Positions 25,269-63,800 of a stretch of 64,000 bases of DNA are shown here, piece after piece. Source of the DNA: Centroberyx gerrardi (Eukaryota; Chordata; Actinopteri; Beryciformes; Berycidae); NCBI RefSeq assembly GCF_048128805.1, contig NC_136010.1, forward strand, positions 28,817,980 to 28,881,979, written 5' to 3'. The notes below the pieces were generated by a model. The model did not search any database. It was not told the DNA's origin and saw only the letters and a list, made by a program, of their open reading frames with translations. Each line of letters starts with the position of its first letter. Position 1 is the first letter of the stretch. Position numbers and translations under genes: made by a program.

Positions 25269-27132
25269 AAGATCCTCGTGCAGGCCCTATGGAAGAGAGA
25301 CAGAGGATGGGATGAACTAATCACAGGAGAGCTTCTTCAAGCATGGCTGGAATGGGAGAGTGAGCTCACTGACCTGCAGAGTATCACCATCCCATGGTGT
25401 TATACACCCACCTGTGCAGTCTCCATCGACTCCATCTTTGAGGTACACGTGTTCTGTGATGCCTCAGAATGTGCCTACGGGTCAGTATATAACCCTCAGT
25501 ACCTCAGGTTTACTGATACTCAGGGACACATTCATGTCTCATTCCTGATGGCCAGGTCCCGTGTTGCCCCCTGGAAACAGTTGTCAATACCTCGTCTGGA
25601 GCTCTGTGGAGCCCTTACTGGAGCTGAGCTGGCAAAGACACTGCAGACGGAACTAAACCTACCACTACAACACACCCTCCTGTGGACTGACTCAATGACA
25701 GTGCCGAATTGGCTGCAATCAGAGTCTTGTCGCTACAGAGTCTTTGTGGGGACTCGGATCGCGGAGATTCAGGAGCTCACTTTAGCGGAGCAGTGGTGAT
25801 ATGTGAGTTCTGAAGAGAATGCGGAGTGGGAAAATCCTTATCTGACCTCATTCCAACAAGCTGTTGGGCTCAGAGTCCCCAGTTTCTGCATCAGCTGCCG
25901 GAGCACTGGCCATTCAAACCTACATGCCTGAAAGTGACAGAGGATTAAGAGCCCCGGAAGAATGTGTTCTGTGGTAATTTGATTGTCGCCACTCCCAACA
26001 CCCCTGATCCCAGCCAGTATATTTCATGGGAGCTGGTAAAGGCCGCTTATCAGTCTTTGCACGGGGCGGCTACTACCACTATGTCAGCTGCAGACCAGAT
26101 AGAAGCAGAGACAGCTTTACTCCATTTGACTCAGAAAGACAGCCTAGAGGAAGTCCATGCTCTCAGTGCTGTTCAATCTAGTAGTGCCTGAGCTCACTCT
26201 CACCTGAGTACAATCCAGCTACAGCACTCATCAGAGTTGGTGGGCGTCTGCGGCAAGCATCTGGCCTAGAATCAGACACAGTACACCCTGTTGTATTGGC
26301 ATCAGAGCACCCACTCACAAAGCTCATTGTGAAACACTTTGATGCTCAACTCCTCCATCCTGGCACAGAGCAGGTCTTCACGGAGATAAGCCGTACCTAT
26401 TGGATCATCAGAGGCCATCAAGCTGTCTGGAAACACCAACGCCAATGTGATGACTGCAGGAAATGGTGCGGACAACCTTCTACACCAAGAATGGCTGCCC
26501 TGCCCTCAGCACGACATCTTCATAAGCCACCATTCTGGTCGACGAGTGTAGACTGCTTCAGACCCTTCACCATCAGGATTGGCCACAGACACCAGAAACA
26601 TCGGGGGATCATTTATAAATGTCTAACAACAAGGTGTGTACATCTGGACCTGCTGCCCAGCCTGGACACAGACTCGTTCCTGATGTCTTTGCGCAGGTTC
26701 ATAGCCCGTTGTGGGAAGTTGCTGATCCAGACCCTATCACACCCAACCTTCTGTTGATGGGGCGGCGGGATGCTTCACTGCCTCGGCTGGAGGCACAGTC
26801 AGATCATAGCCGACCATTTCTGGAGTCAGTTTATCCATCGGTATCTCCCGTGCCTACAGTTCCGACAGAAATGGAAGAACTACTACTACTGACCTTAATG
26901 TGGGTCAAGTGGTCATGATAGTAGACTCTCAGCTGCCTAGAGCCCTGTGGCCAGTGGGTACGGTCACTAAAGTGTTTGCAGGTTCAGACGGCAGGATGCT
27001 CTGTAGAGGTACAAGTAAAGGATCGTACCTACACTTCAACAGTGTCTAAACTGGTTGAACTGCCTCAAGTACCAGAAGATGCCAGCAGGTCCCCTTCTGA
27101 TTAACCGGGACTTTGTTAGCATTTTGAGACTT

Positions 27133-27320
27133 TTTTTTTTTAAATAGTTTTTTAGGCATTTTTATGCTTTATTAGATAGAGACAGTGAGGAAGGTATGGG
27201 AGAGAGAGAGGAGAGGACATGCAGCAAATGACCACGGGCCGGATTCGAAACCCCGTCGCTGCGGGAAGGATTGAGCCTTACATGGTACGCGCTCTACTCG
27301 GTGAGCCACTGGGGGACCTG
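27133..27320 (-). mobile_element. tRNA-derived SINE with target-site duplication
   Basis: On the minus strand the 5' end reads like a tRNA: A-box TGGCTCACCGAGTAGAG and B-box-like GGTTTCGAATCC. It ends in poly-A (poly-T at 27133 on). The flanking direct repeat GCATTTTGAGACTT is present at 27119-27132 and 27321-27334. It is inserted just past the BEL/Pao integrase end. Confidence 0.85.
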
Positions 27321-28699
27321 GCATTTTGAGACTTCAAGAAAAAACATTTTAATCATCATGCTGTTGTTTGACAACTGTGAAAAAGTAGCGCCTAATCATT
27401 TACACCATATACACTTCACATAAATTATTAGAACACAGAAAAAACAACCACCGAAAATGTCTATTTACTGTTTTGCTCATAGGAATTGAATAGGGTTTCA
27501 CACTTGTACCGCACTTTGCAGGCGTGGCCTTTTTGCCGTGTCATCCCCATTCATATCTATACAGCACTTCATAGAGTGTCCTCTTTCGCCTTTCTAATTT
27601 GTGAGATCCTGTGTGTATCTACGTATATGAACGTGAGTAATGTTAATATTGTAGCAGAATCATACTTACATCATGTTCATATACTTAATAATCATTTTGT
27701 GCCTGTAGACTGTCATAGCTTATTCTGTTAGCAGGCTAGTTAGCGGATATTGCTAAATGAGTCTCTACAAATTAGCATGGTAAAGGTTATGTTTAATAGT
27801 GACTGGGGATTTTCATTCATGCTAACTGTTCTTATCTCTATGCTTGAGTTATTGCAGCAGTGTAATTTGTGTGTGATTTACATAGTTAACTGTGATATAT
27901 GTAGTTGATGGGCTCAAAATAGCGGACCAGCTGTCCCTCACGTATCCTTCAGTCTGTTCTGCTCAAATAGTTGCCGTGGTTATACTGGACTTAGAGCACC
28001 ACCTAGTGGAATGTTTCAGTATTGCAAATATTGAGCATGCCTTTTCTCTGTAACTAATGATAATGGGTGTATTTACCTCTACATACATACTGAGTTTACA
28101 TCTTGCGATTGTTATAACCATCATTTAATTGATATTTGAACCAAGTTACATAATTCTATGTACAAACTAGGTATAATTTACTGATGTTCAGTTTGTAGCC
28201 TTTTTATTAGACTACAGAAACCACACACATCCACATACCCACATGTACATGTAGCATTATTTACTCACAAACCAAACGGATTACCTAAAGGGACAGAGAT
28301 CACAGTAGCCCATGCTCAAGTCTTCAAGTCTGTATTGCATTCTGTGGTGGTGAAAATTAAAGTCAACTCTTGGATTTAGTCCCTGGATTGCCTGCCATTT
28401 CCTTCTGACCGAGGAAGATTCAGTTGTTGCACAACCCACTAGTACTCCACACTCACAGTATTTCTGCAGATAAAACAGTTTAATGCAGCTCACACCTGCT
28501 GACAGGCTGTATTTTTTGGCTTGTTTATGAATCTACCATCGTGTAAGTACTTTATGGTGTGCCACAACCTCAGTTACCAAAAATGTAATTTCTGCATCAG
28601 AAAAATTCTTCCTCCTGCGTTCTTTGTCCGAGCCGTGTTCAGCACAGAGGTGAGACCAATGACATTTCCTGCAGCATTTAAAGGGAAGGTTGTCACCAT

Positions 28700-28920
28700 A
28701 TATGGTCAATTGGGGGTGTATATTTATGTTAATGAGTGGTTGTACACGAGCATGATGGTGATTTAGAAAGTGTGGTATTTATCAAGGAAGATTACTTACA
28801 GGTGTGGGTACGCACGTTTGATAAATACCGATATTTTTGTACGTATGCATGTTCTAAATTTTATTCGTAAGAGAGAATTTAGAACCTTTTCTACGCAATG
28901 TTGATAAATGAGGGCCCTGT
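28700..28920. mobile_element. MITE fragment ending TTGATAAATGAGGGCCCTG
   Basis: The right part has GATAAATACC palindromic arms and the terminal sequence TTGATAAATGAGGGCCCTG, a repeat end I recognise as common in fish genomes. The left end was not found, so this is an incomplete or diverged copy, inside the right part of the 22213-29002 interval. Confidence 0.4.
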
Positions 28921-29199
28921 TCACATGACATAGTGCTTACCATTGCTAGGATACAGGGGGTGGTTCAACTTACCCACTGGCTCATCTTACCCTGCTCTCC
29001 CCTATATATTCAAAAGACTTCTCTTCTGTTTAAAATACTGTTTATATTACCCCCTCTGACTGGAAGATGTGCCTTCTCTATTCCACAAAATAGACCGAAT
29101 AGACCGAAACGTCAGTAAAGTATTAAATGGTGATAAGTTGCAAGAACAGTGTGCGGGAGTCTTCCTAACAATTTTAGACTAATACAAAACTGTCTTTCC

Positions 29200-29685
29200 A
29201 CTGATCGCTGCTATTGTTGTGATCGATGCTATGGTTCTATCACATATGTCATATTGTACAACAATTTGGTCACAATCTGGTGAAACTGTCATCAAGCCAC
29301 TTCAATCTCTGTATAATCGCACTCTTAAAAAAAAGCCTGTCCAATATCACCACTGCAATATACTCATAAGTATAACTTGCTAAGTTTTGACAGCTACAGA
29401 TTTTACTGTGACATGACTTGAGTATAAAAATCTTCACAGTTCAGCACCCCCACCTCTATCTGAAGTGATTAAACTTTTATTTATTACACTGCTGGATAAC
29501 TTCCCCCAGAGGAGATTGTACAATAGTCTTTCGCCATACAGCATTTGGCCAATCTGCCTTTTCTTTACAGCTACCATTGGAACATCCTTCCGGTTGATTG
29601 CACCTCCATCAACAGCTTCACAGCCAAAGTGAAAACATGGCTTAAAGCTGGGCAAACACGTAATCATTAATCCTCAACTGCAATT
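29200..29685 (+). pseudogene. LINE reverse-transcriptase C-terminal remnant
   Basis: A broken plus-strand translation includes LSHMSYCTTIWSQSGET, then LQSLYNRTLKK and LVYKNLHSSAPPPLSE. This is the familiar C-terminal segment of fish LINE ORF2 proteins. Frameshifts and stops show it is dead. Confidence 0.6.
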
Positions 29686-30187
29686 GGTAGCCTAGTTGTA
29701 ATCTTAACGCCTAACTGTAATTTTAATGCATCATAACGCTTAAGCCTTTTATCTGGACACCTTTTTTGAATACCCTAATGTCTATGTGATGTATTTGTAT
29801 TATTATTGTCAAAGTTAATGTGTATTGTAAATTGTCAACTTGTATTTGTATTGTTAAATATAGCGGGATCCAAGCACAATATGCTAATTTGTCCAAAAAT
29901 TATAGAAACCTAAGACACCTAAGACATTGTGATTATGATTAATTGACCATACTATTAATCTAGTAATGTTAATTATTGTGAGCTTGCAGAGAATAGTGCC
30001 CTCATGTGACCAAGTGTCTCAGGACTTGGCAGGTCCAATAAGGCTGACTTGGACACAGTGACGTTCATTTTATGGGAATATAGGCACCTTTTCATGCCCA
30101 TTAGCACTACAATGAAATAGAACTCATTTGGATGTAAAAGATCAAACATTCCGTGTTCAGTCTGTGTTCACAAAGTCACTCTCCATC

Positions 30188-31548
30188 CAAGGGCGGATAT
30201 TTCATTTCACTGTTGGGGGGGACAATAAACAGAAAAATTTCTCAAGAGCAATTCCTGAAGGGGACACCAAAGGTGCCGCCAAAAGTACTGTTGTATTAAA
30301 TGTATATAGAGGTCCATTATGAAACATTTCCATAAGCACTTCATTCCTTTCTTATGAAGATTTTATCAAATTGCCTTTGATATTACTGGGGTCTTTCTAC
30401 TTGGCGTTTCGGTGCACTGAAAAATGATCGGATGTCTGTTTTTCTTTTCTCTGCCATTTTAACTGACCTGGCTGGCTGACAAATAGACACACACACCCAC
30501 ACACACAGCATGCAGGTTATTTACAGTAGTAGGTGAGATGCAACACCCATTAACTGAACTAAAGCTAATATATGCCTAATTAGATTTAGTTTTCCCGAAA
30601 AAGCAGATCTCTAATGTTTTGCTGTCAATGTGTAAAAGTCCAGAACGCTATGAAGCCTGCCAGAAACTTACTTATATTTAACATAATGTTTGTTGTAATT
30701 ATGTCTTTTTTATTAATTAAGTCTTCATTTATTTCCAAAATTATGAACAAAATAACATAGTGGCAGCCATTTTACATGCAGTAAGAAAAAAATAATATAC
30801 TTAGAACCTAATTACATAGGGTAAGTTAATCTTAAATATTATATTATAGAAATATTACTGTTACCATCTACAAAAGATAAAGTATTTTGGTATGAAATCC
30901 CGCATTTTAATTTAACCAACTATCCTGTATCATAAATACATGTCTGGCATTTGTAACAAACCAAACCGCTTGAAAATCGGTCGAAAATTCAGCGAGTTAT
31001 GATGATTTTAATTGTGGATAGACCTCCTGCCTCCATACACACACATGCATTAGGAGACGCGGCTCCGTACCAACACGCTGACGCACGAGATTCAACCGCG
31101 AGGTAACGGAACAAAATGTAGTCTGGTTACAACTGTGAATGTGTTTTATTCTATTGAGTGGTAGAAGTAAAGAAAAATGTCTGACACATCCTTTGTTTTA
31201 AGTTAACCTCAGCTACTTACTGGAGGTCTGCCACCACTGACACACTTCCAGAGATCCTCCACACACACTCGTACCGAGGGCTAATGTGTGTGTGGGGGGG
31301 TTCGGGGAGGCAGGTAGGCAGTGGACCAAACCACTGTGAGGCATATGAGAGAGGGACTCAATCTTTCGAAACTTAAAAACGCATTGTTTTGCGTCTATAA
31401 TTAGCACAAGTGCTTTCAATGCATATTATTATATTATTTAAAATTATATAGTTATGTTTACAATGATATATTGAGGGGGACAACTCTCTGTTAGTCCCAG
31501 GAAGGGGGGGTCCGGACCCCCCTGTCCCCCCCGTGATTTCCGCCCCTG
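30188..31548. mobile_element. hAT-like non-autonomous element, 1361 bp, perfect 8-bp target duplication
   Basis: The left end CAAGGGCGGATATTTC and right end (inverse CAGGGGCGGAAATCAC) are inverted copies. The perfect octamer TCTCCATC flanks both sides (30180-30187 and 31549-31556). G-rich runs sit just inside both ends. No transposase is visible. Ends and octamer are characteristic of hAT elements. Confidence 0.85.
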
Positions 31549-31559
31549 TCTCCATCTAT

Positions 31560-32786
31560 GTGTCCTTTGAGCACCTCAAGGTACAGTGGAAGTGAATAAC
31601 ACCAGTGTAAAACTATTTTATAAATCAGAAAGTATGAAAGTTGGATTCACCTGAAATTGTTAAGTGAATGAATAATCAGTATAATATCCAACATGTGAAT
31701 TTGTTAGTATCTACGTTAAGCACATTTTTCATTTATTAAAGTTATTATTTTTCATCAACATAGTAGCACTGTAGGAAATAATGGTGTCCCAATTAAAGAA
31801 TGTGGTCTGCTCTAAGCATGAATGTGAGGTCACGTTGACACCACTAGTTTTGATCAAAAGCATATCTGTAAGGGAGTAGACGGGCAAGGGATGACGGAGT
31901 AGACACCATTAATTACGGGGAATGGAAGAAAGACCTTGGGAAAGGTAAACAATGGTGTATCAAAGAAGAAGGAAAGTTTAGGGGAAAACCGGTAGGAGGT
32001 AGCTTACCATAAGACCCACAATAGGAGGAGTGTGCAGAATAGCATAAAAAGGGATGCGTTAAAGAATAAAGTTCAGTTGCTCCATGGACCAGCTCAGTTT
32101 ACGTGTATTTTGATTTTGCAGTAAACCTATATTATATTGAACTCTACTGGATTTGTCTGGATTATTTAATTAATGATAGTTAAGAAGTGTGGTAGAGGAC
32201 CTGAAGACATCTAGCCCAACTGAAGGTTTTTCTCCCACAAAAGTCATTGGAATGAAATATAATAGGCCTACAGTTGCTTGCTCTATGAGTAGCCTATTCA
32301 TGAAGTAATTGATGATATGGATGGAATGATGGAAAGAAGAAGTTATTGGCCAAAACGTAAATTTGCTTGTTAACACTGTTTGAATAGCAGTGATGTAAGA
32401 AGGTTCTTCTGCAGTCCTTGTAAAGGCATCGTACTTCCTACATCACTGCAACACTCAGTATGGACCTGCTGGCTTTTTCAGTGACCTGGTTGACCCTGTC
32501 TTCAAAGTTAGTGCTGTTAAAGGAACTGTTGTATTTTGGCTGCACCACCTGGGATTTGAACTCATTACCCTTGCCTCCAAAGGTACTTGACATACCCATT
32601 GAGCCAGTGAAGGAGTGTTGTGTCCAAGAATATCTTTTGCCACCGTTATCATGGAATTTGCTTTAACAAAGGGGGTAGTGAAAAAACTTTACAATTAAAT
32701 TGAACTCATTTTGTCAAAATGGTAGCCTGCGATATAATTCTCTGAGAGATTCGAACCCACAACCTTGTTGCTGTAAAAATATATAT

Positions 32787-32850
<64 letters not shown>

Positions 32851-33060
32851 TATCTACTATACAGATTTACTATCATGTCTATTTTTTCTGATCTTTCTCA
32901 AATGTTTGCTTATTTCTTGTGAAATACTCCGTAGTTTTATGCATGTATGCCTCATCTGATAATTGATCAAATGAAACAACCTGAAAAGGAAAAATCATGG
33001 CTGAACTGCATAAGCGCACCTGTAACTGAGGTTGAGACCCATCGACCTCCGCTCCCCACA
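31560..33060. other. Intergenic before TRIM33, with SINE-like and microsatellite sequence
   Basis: A minus-strand tRNA-like stretch at about 32538-32610 has an A-box-like TGGCTCAATGGGTA and B-box-like GAGTTCAAATCCC. It is likely a SINE rather than a functional tRNA, as I cannot fold a full cloverleaf. (CA)n(TA)n lies at about 32789-32846. No gene is seen. Confidence 0.45.
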
Positions 33061-33061
33061 A

Positions 33062-33155
33062 AAAATAAACAATTAAACGACGCCATGACGTAAGAGCACG
33101 TATTCCTGATTCGAGAAGTTACGCACTACGTGCAGCGGTTCAAAGAGGAAGGAAG

Positions 33156-33162
<7 letters not shown>
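33062..33162 (+). promoter_or_regulatory. trim33: TRIM33 promoter-proximal region with CRE-like and YY1-like motifs
   Basis: TGACGTAA (CRE/ATF-like) lies at 33086-33093. The start codon sits inside AAGATGGCGG (33153-33162), the consensus of YY1 sites commonly found at or just downstream of transcription starts. No TATA box is seen. A short 5' UTR is inferred. Confidence 0.5.
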
Positions 33163-60144
<26,982 letters not shown>

Positions 60145-60679
60145 GGAACAAAAAAGAAACCACGGAAGAGAGGACAAGAGAAGCAAAACAACCTTCTTCC
60201 TCATCGCCCACACTTCTCCTTTTGTTCGAGGCGACACGCATCAAGGACGAGGCTCATTGTACAAACTGCTAGGCTTATCTCATCCTTGCCTTCTGAAAGA
60301 TTTACTGTCAGATGCATAAGAAATCTGCCTGTTTCTGAACTTTTGAAGACAGAACAATAGAAGAGCTGCATTTCCTCCTCCTCCTCCATTCACGGACACT
60401 CAAGAACTCGCTTGTACAGACTTTGAAGTAGGATTTGTTTTGCGGTAGTTAAGTTAATGACTGGTAAATTCTTTTCTATCATCAGTTATCATATTTGTAG
60501 ATTTGTTGTGACATTTGCTTTATAAGACATATGACTCTCCCATTCCCAGATCTTAATGTATTATATCTATACTTTGACATGAAACCTACCAAGTATTTGT
60601 ATGACTTTGTGGAAGCATTATGTAAATAAGAGAATCTAGCCCACTGAAGGTATTCCTATAGATGTTTGGGTGCGTCATC

Positions 60680-60685
60680 AATAAA
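60680..60685 (+). terminator. trim33: TRIM33 polyadenylation signal (AATAAA)
   Basis: AATAAA lies 536 nt past the stop, followed by GTGTGGTGTTGAG. A longer 3' UTR using a later signal cannot be excluded. Confidence 0.6.
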
Positions 60686-60699
60686 ACCTGTTCTTGAAA

Positions 60700-63560
60700 T
60701 ATATCAAAGCAAATGTGTGGTGTTGAGTAGGGCTGGGATTGCCTGAATATAATACTTGACTTTGGCCATGTTACAATAATATTGCATTTTTGCTGTTTTT
60801 TGCTATACAACATGGAAATAAATCAAGATAAATCATTTAAATATAGTTACATAACCCCGTTAATTTAACATTAATTAAATATTGAAATATAAATGCACAC
60901 TTTTTGACTGCATAAGTTAGTATCGACATTTTAATATAGCCGTTAATTTAAATATTAATGATAGCCTATGATATATAAACCCACATCTGTGACCGCATAA
61001 CGGTTCATTTCAATATCAGAACACTAAATTGAAATAAGTGCTCTAACTGTTACTTCTGTCTCAACCTCAACCACTTTGTTAAGCTGCTATTCAAGAACTA
61101 TATTTTTAGGCGGATTTATTGAACTTCTGCCTTCTTAATACTACTGTATAGAACCTAACAACGCCTCTTGGCTGTTCTAAAATCACTGCAAACCACGGCC
61201 TCTTGTGGCTTATTGCTTAAATAGATTATGGAAATCAACCTACATATATTATACATTCGTGAAAATTATACATACGTACATAAATTGTCACATTCCATTA
61301 AATTTCAAAGTAGTTTGCTTGAATATAGGCTAATTACCCAATTGATCTCTGTGGCTAAATGCCAGTCAAATGCTGCCTTCAGGTGGTCGTCATAAGCTCC
61401 TACTTCCCAGTTGCAAAGATGTAGGCTAAATACAACTTAGCGTAGTAACAAAATGAACCCTCTAATAAAAGTAGATTTGGGTGGCTGTTGCGTTTTAGAA
61501 ACCAAATGGTACAGAGCTGCTTTGTAGCTGCACTTTGCAGAAAGGAGAGGAGAAAATGTGCAGCAGACATGTAAATTTAAAATAGTGATTCTGATAATCA
61601 TCTACACAGTTACGAGTTGAGCTGCAGATGAATGACCCAACAAAGTGGTACATATTCCTGGGAAAGTGGGAATTTTCTATGATTGGTTGGGGAGATTGAT
61701 GAGGGCAAAGAGCATGGGACACAGAACTGGAATGATTCGAATGGCCATACCTGATCACATCAGCACCATCGAATGGTTATTTGACTGGCCTACACCTCAA
61801 CATGGTTGCCACAGAAATTTTGATGATGTCATGGATATCAGCATTGGTTTAGTGCATCATACTCGGGGAATAGCATGTGTTACTATGGCCATGGCATCAT
61901 GTAATGTTTAGGTTTTATATGGCAGCCATCTTGCCTATCAAAATAGATTACCTGTATCAATCAAGAAGTGGCTGTTCTACTGGTTATGTGGAAGCTGTGT
62001 CACCAACTGATGGTAAAAGTGACCAAAAGGCACGTGAACAAGTTGCATTTATGACCCGCTGAGGTCGGAAGTATGAGTTTACGAGAAGCACGTGATGGCA
62101 GTACAAGTGTGATTGACTGAATCTGGAAACAGTACCTGACATCAGCGTAGTTTAGTGCTGAGTCGTCAGAGAGACAGGCAGGCAGACAGACAGTCAGCTG
62201 ACACAGTTTACATCACGTTCATCTCAGACATTAGGGAAGTAGCATGTCGATGCCTTTCTACCCAATTTCATTCAAAGTCTGACTGGGGTTTAAATCGTCA
62301 ATTTCTTCCCGAGGTAGGATATTTTCTCTCGACTAGACAGGGTGTATATTCAGGTGACTGGTTTATCTAGACTAAGACTTTCAAACTCAACTATTTTCAA
62401 CTGATAAAAACAGGCCGGTATAACACCGGGTTAGATGGCACGTTCATCTTCAAACCCCGGCACGGCCCCTTCTCTCTTGTATCTACAGTAACGTCAAACT
62501 CCATTCAAAATCTGCTTATCGGCAAACGTGTACACCTCGCAGAATATGACAAGACACTTTCTGAATCGTTAGGATCCACTACTCAATTCAGCATACATCC
62601 AATCCACCAAGCAGCACGTTATTATAATAAAATCCCAGTTTTATAATTGGTTCACTGCTTGCTGTCTGCCTTTAAGGTGTATTTTGGTGGAAGAAGAATA
62701 TTGTTGGAAAACAGGGGAATTAATTCTATAAGTTATGTTATTGAAATAAGTGCTACTGGTGTATTGGGTGTATGCCGAATTGAAGAGTGGCTCTTAACAA
62801 TTCCTATAAGCTCTTAAAGTAATGTTTTATCAGGTGTTAATGTTTGCCTAATAAGCAAAGTAACATTAAATTGGGAGATTTTTGATTGGGGTTTGGTGTG
62901 ACCGTCTCTACATACACTAGAGAACGCGATTTCTCGTGACTAGATGGAGCCGTCAGTAGCAATATTGCCCCTATAGCAATGGACGTGGGCCTGGATGTGA
63001 TTAGTATTTCACAGCTTAATACTAAAATGCAAAGCTCGTAGAAGAATGTGGGGGCCTAATGTCGAAGAGGACGGCTCAAGACTAATGACTGAATTACCAA
63101 GCGGAGCGACAAAGGCTGCTTAACAAGGGTTATTAATATGTGTTGAGAATATGTGAAATGTGTGCCCGCTGGGACACCAGACTGGAATTGCTCAAGCTGA
63201 CCCAAGTGCAGGGGTTCCCAGGCTTTGTCTTGTCAGCTTTGACCCTCACATAGGTACACATTTGAACCTCATTTGATAAGATTTTGTCTGGGGGACCCCA
63301 GTCTCAGAAGATGTTGTTTTATGTGGTTTGGAATAGAACTAGAGATGTCAGTGTATACTCCAAGTGATGAGGTAACAGTGGGAGTGAAGCCTATATCATT
63401 CTCTCACTGTCCTAATTTCAAATTAATTAAGCAATAATGAAATGAAGCTATGATTGCACAATGTTCCTAAAGGCTATGCGGCCTCCTAGAATAAAGTGTC
63501 GAGCTAAACTTTTATTTTGAAAGCCAGGGTGGTTTGACGCGGCTTGTTTTTGGGCTCACG
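60700..63560. other. Intergenic downstream of TRIM33
   Basis: No gene is recognised. Includes the segment at 62240-62660 related to TRIM33 intron 1. Frames at 61645-62062 have no family resemblance. Confidence 0.5.
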
Positions 63561-63579
63561 AGCCACCGGTCACCTGTTA

Positions 63580-63800
63580 CTTTTGCTAAGCCACGCCTCG
63601 TTTCCGTGACGTTGCAGCTTAACGACCAATCAGCTCATTCGCTACCAGATTGTTTACAGCCTGCTTCCGTGTTGTGTTTTCAGCGCCGCCAGACGTCTGA
63701 GAGGTTTTGTTCTGCAAAGGACGTTATCGGCAGTTATCAGCGGCATAACAGGCAAGAGCAGTTTATGCTTTTTCCCCCTTTCTCCCAGTGTGCCAACAGG
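63580..63800 (+). promoter_or_regulatory. Probable promoter and first non-coding exon of a gene continuing right
   Basis: TGACGT (63607-63612), a CCAAT box (63626-63630) and elevated CpG are followed by a possible exon end CCAACAG/GTAGTT at 63799. GCTAGC/GCTAAC-rich sequence after it is typical of fish first introns. The gene is not identifiable from this window. Confidence 0.4.

Larger units (their letters stand above)
23345..27110 (+). pseudogene. BEL/Pao LTR-retrotransposon polyprotein remnant, broken and interrupted
   Basis: Plus-strand fragments match the order of a BEL/Pao pol: reverse-transcriptase tail (about 23345-23709, with YVDNCL, LLAEGGFDI and STLGLSWHCP), RNase H-like region (25269-25800, with FCDASECAYGSV, SRVAPWKQLSIPRLELCGAL and LWTDSMTV), integrase zinc-binding and core (about 26296-26760), and integrase C-terminus (about 26760-27105). 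It carries several in-frame stops and frameshifts (for example in the RT tail, after 25799 and near 26757), plus a 1.56-kb LINE insertion at 23710-25268. It is a dead copy. I did not identify LTRs, gag, protease or the N-terminal RT. Confidence 0.85.
22213..29002. mobile_element. Interval bounded by ~27-bp inverted repeats with TA flanks (host of nested insertions)
   Basis: The left end GGGGAGAGCGGGGTAAGATG (22213 on) and the inverted right end ending at 29002 (inverse: GGGGAGAGCAGGGTAAGATG) match at nearly all of 27 positions. Both are flanked by TA (22211-22212 and 29003-29004). Subterminal GGCTCAACTTACCCC motifs occur inside the left end and a related one inside the right. This is the structure of a cut-and-paste element with TA target sites. 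No transposase is visible; most of the interior is other, later insertions. Confidence 0.6.

Noticed and set aside
32538-32610. Possible tRNA gene on the minus strand
   Set aside because: A- and B-box-like motifs are present but I could not form a full cloverleaf with a sensible anticodon arm; a SINE head is more likely.
61645-62062. Overlapping plus-strand frames downstream of TRIM33
   Set aside because: No recognisable domain, no splice structure, atypical codon use.
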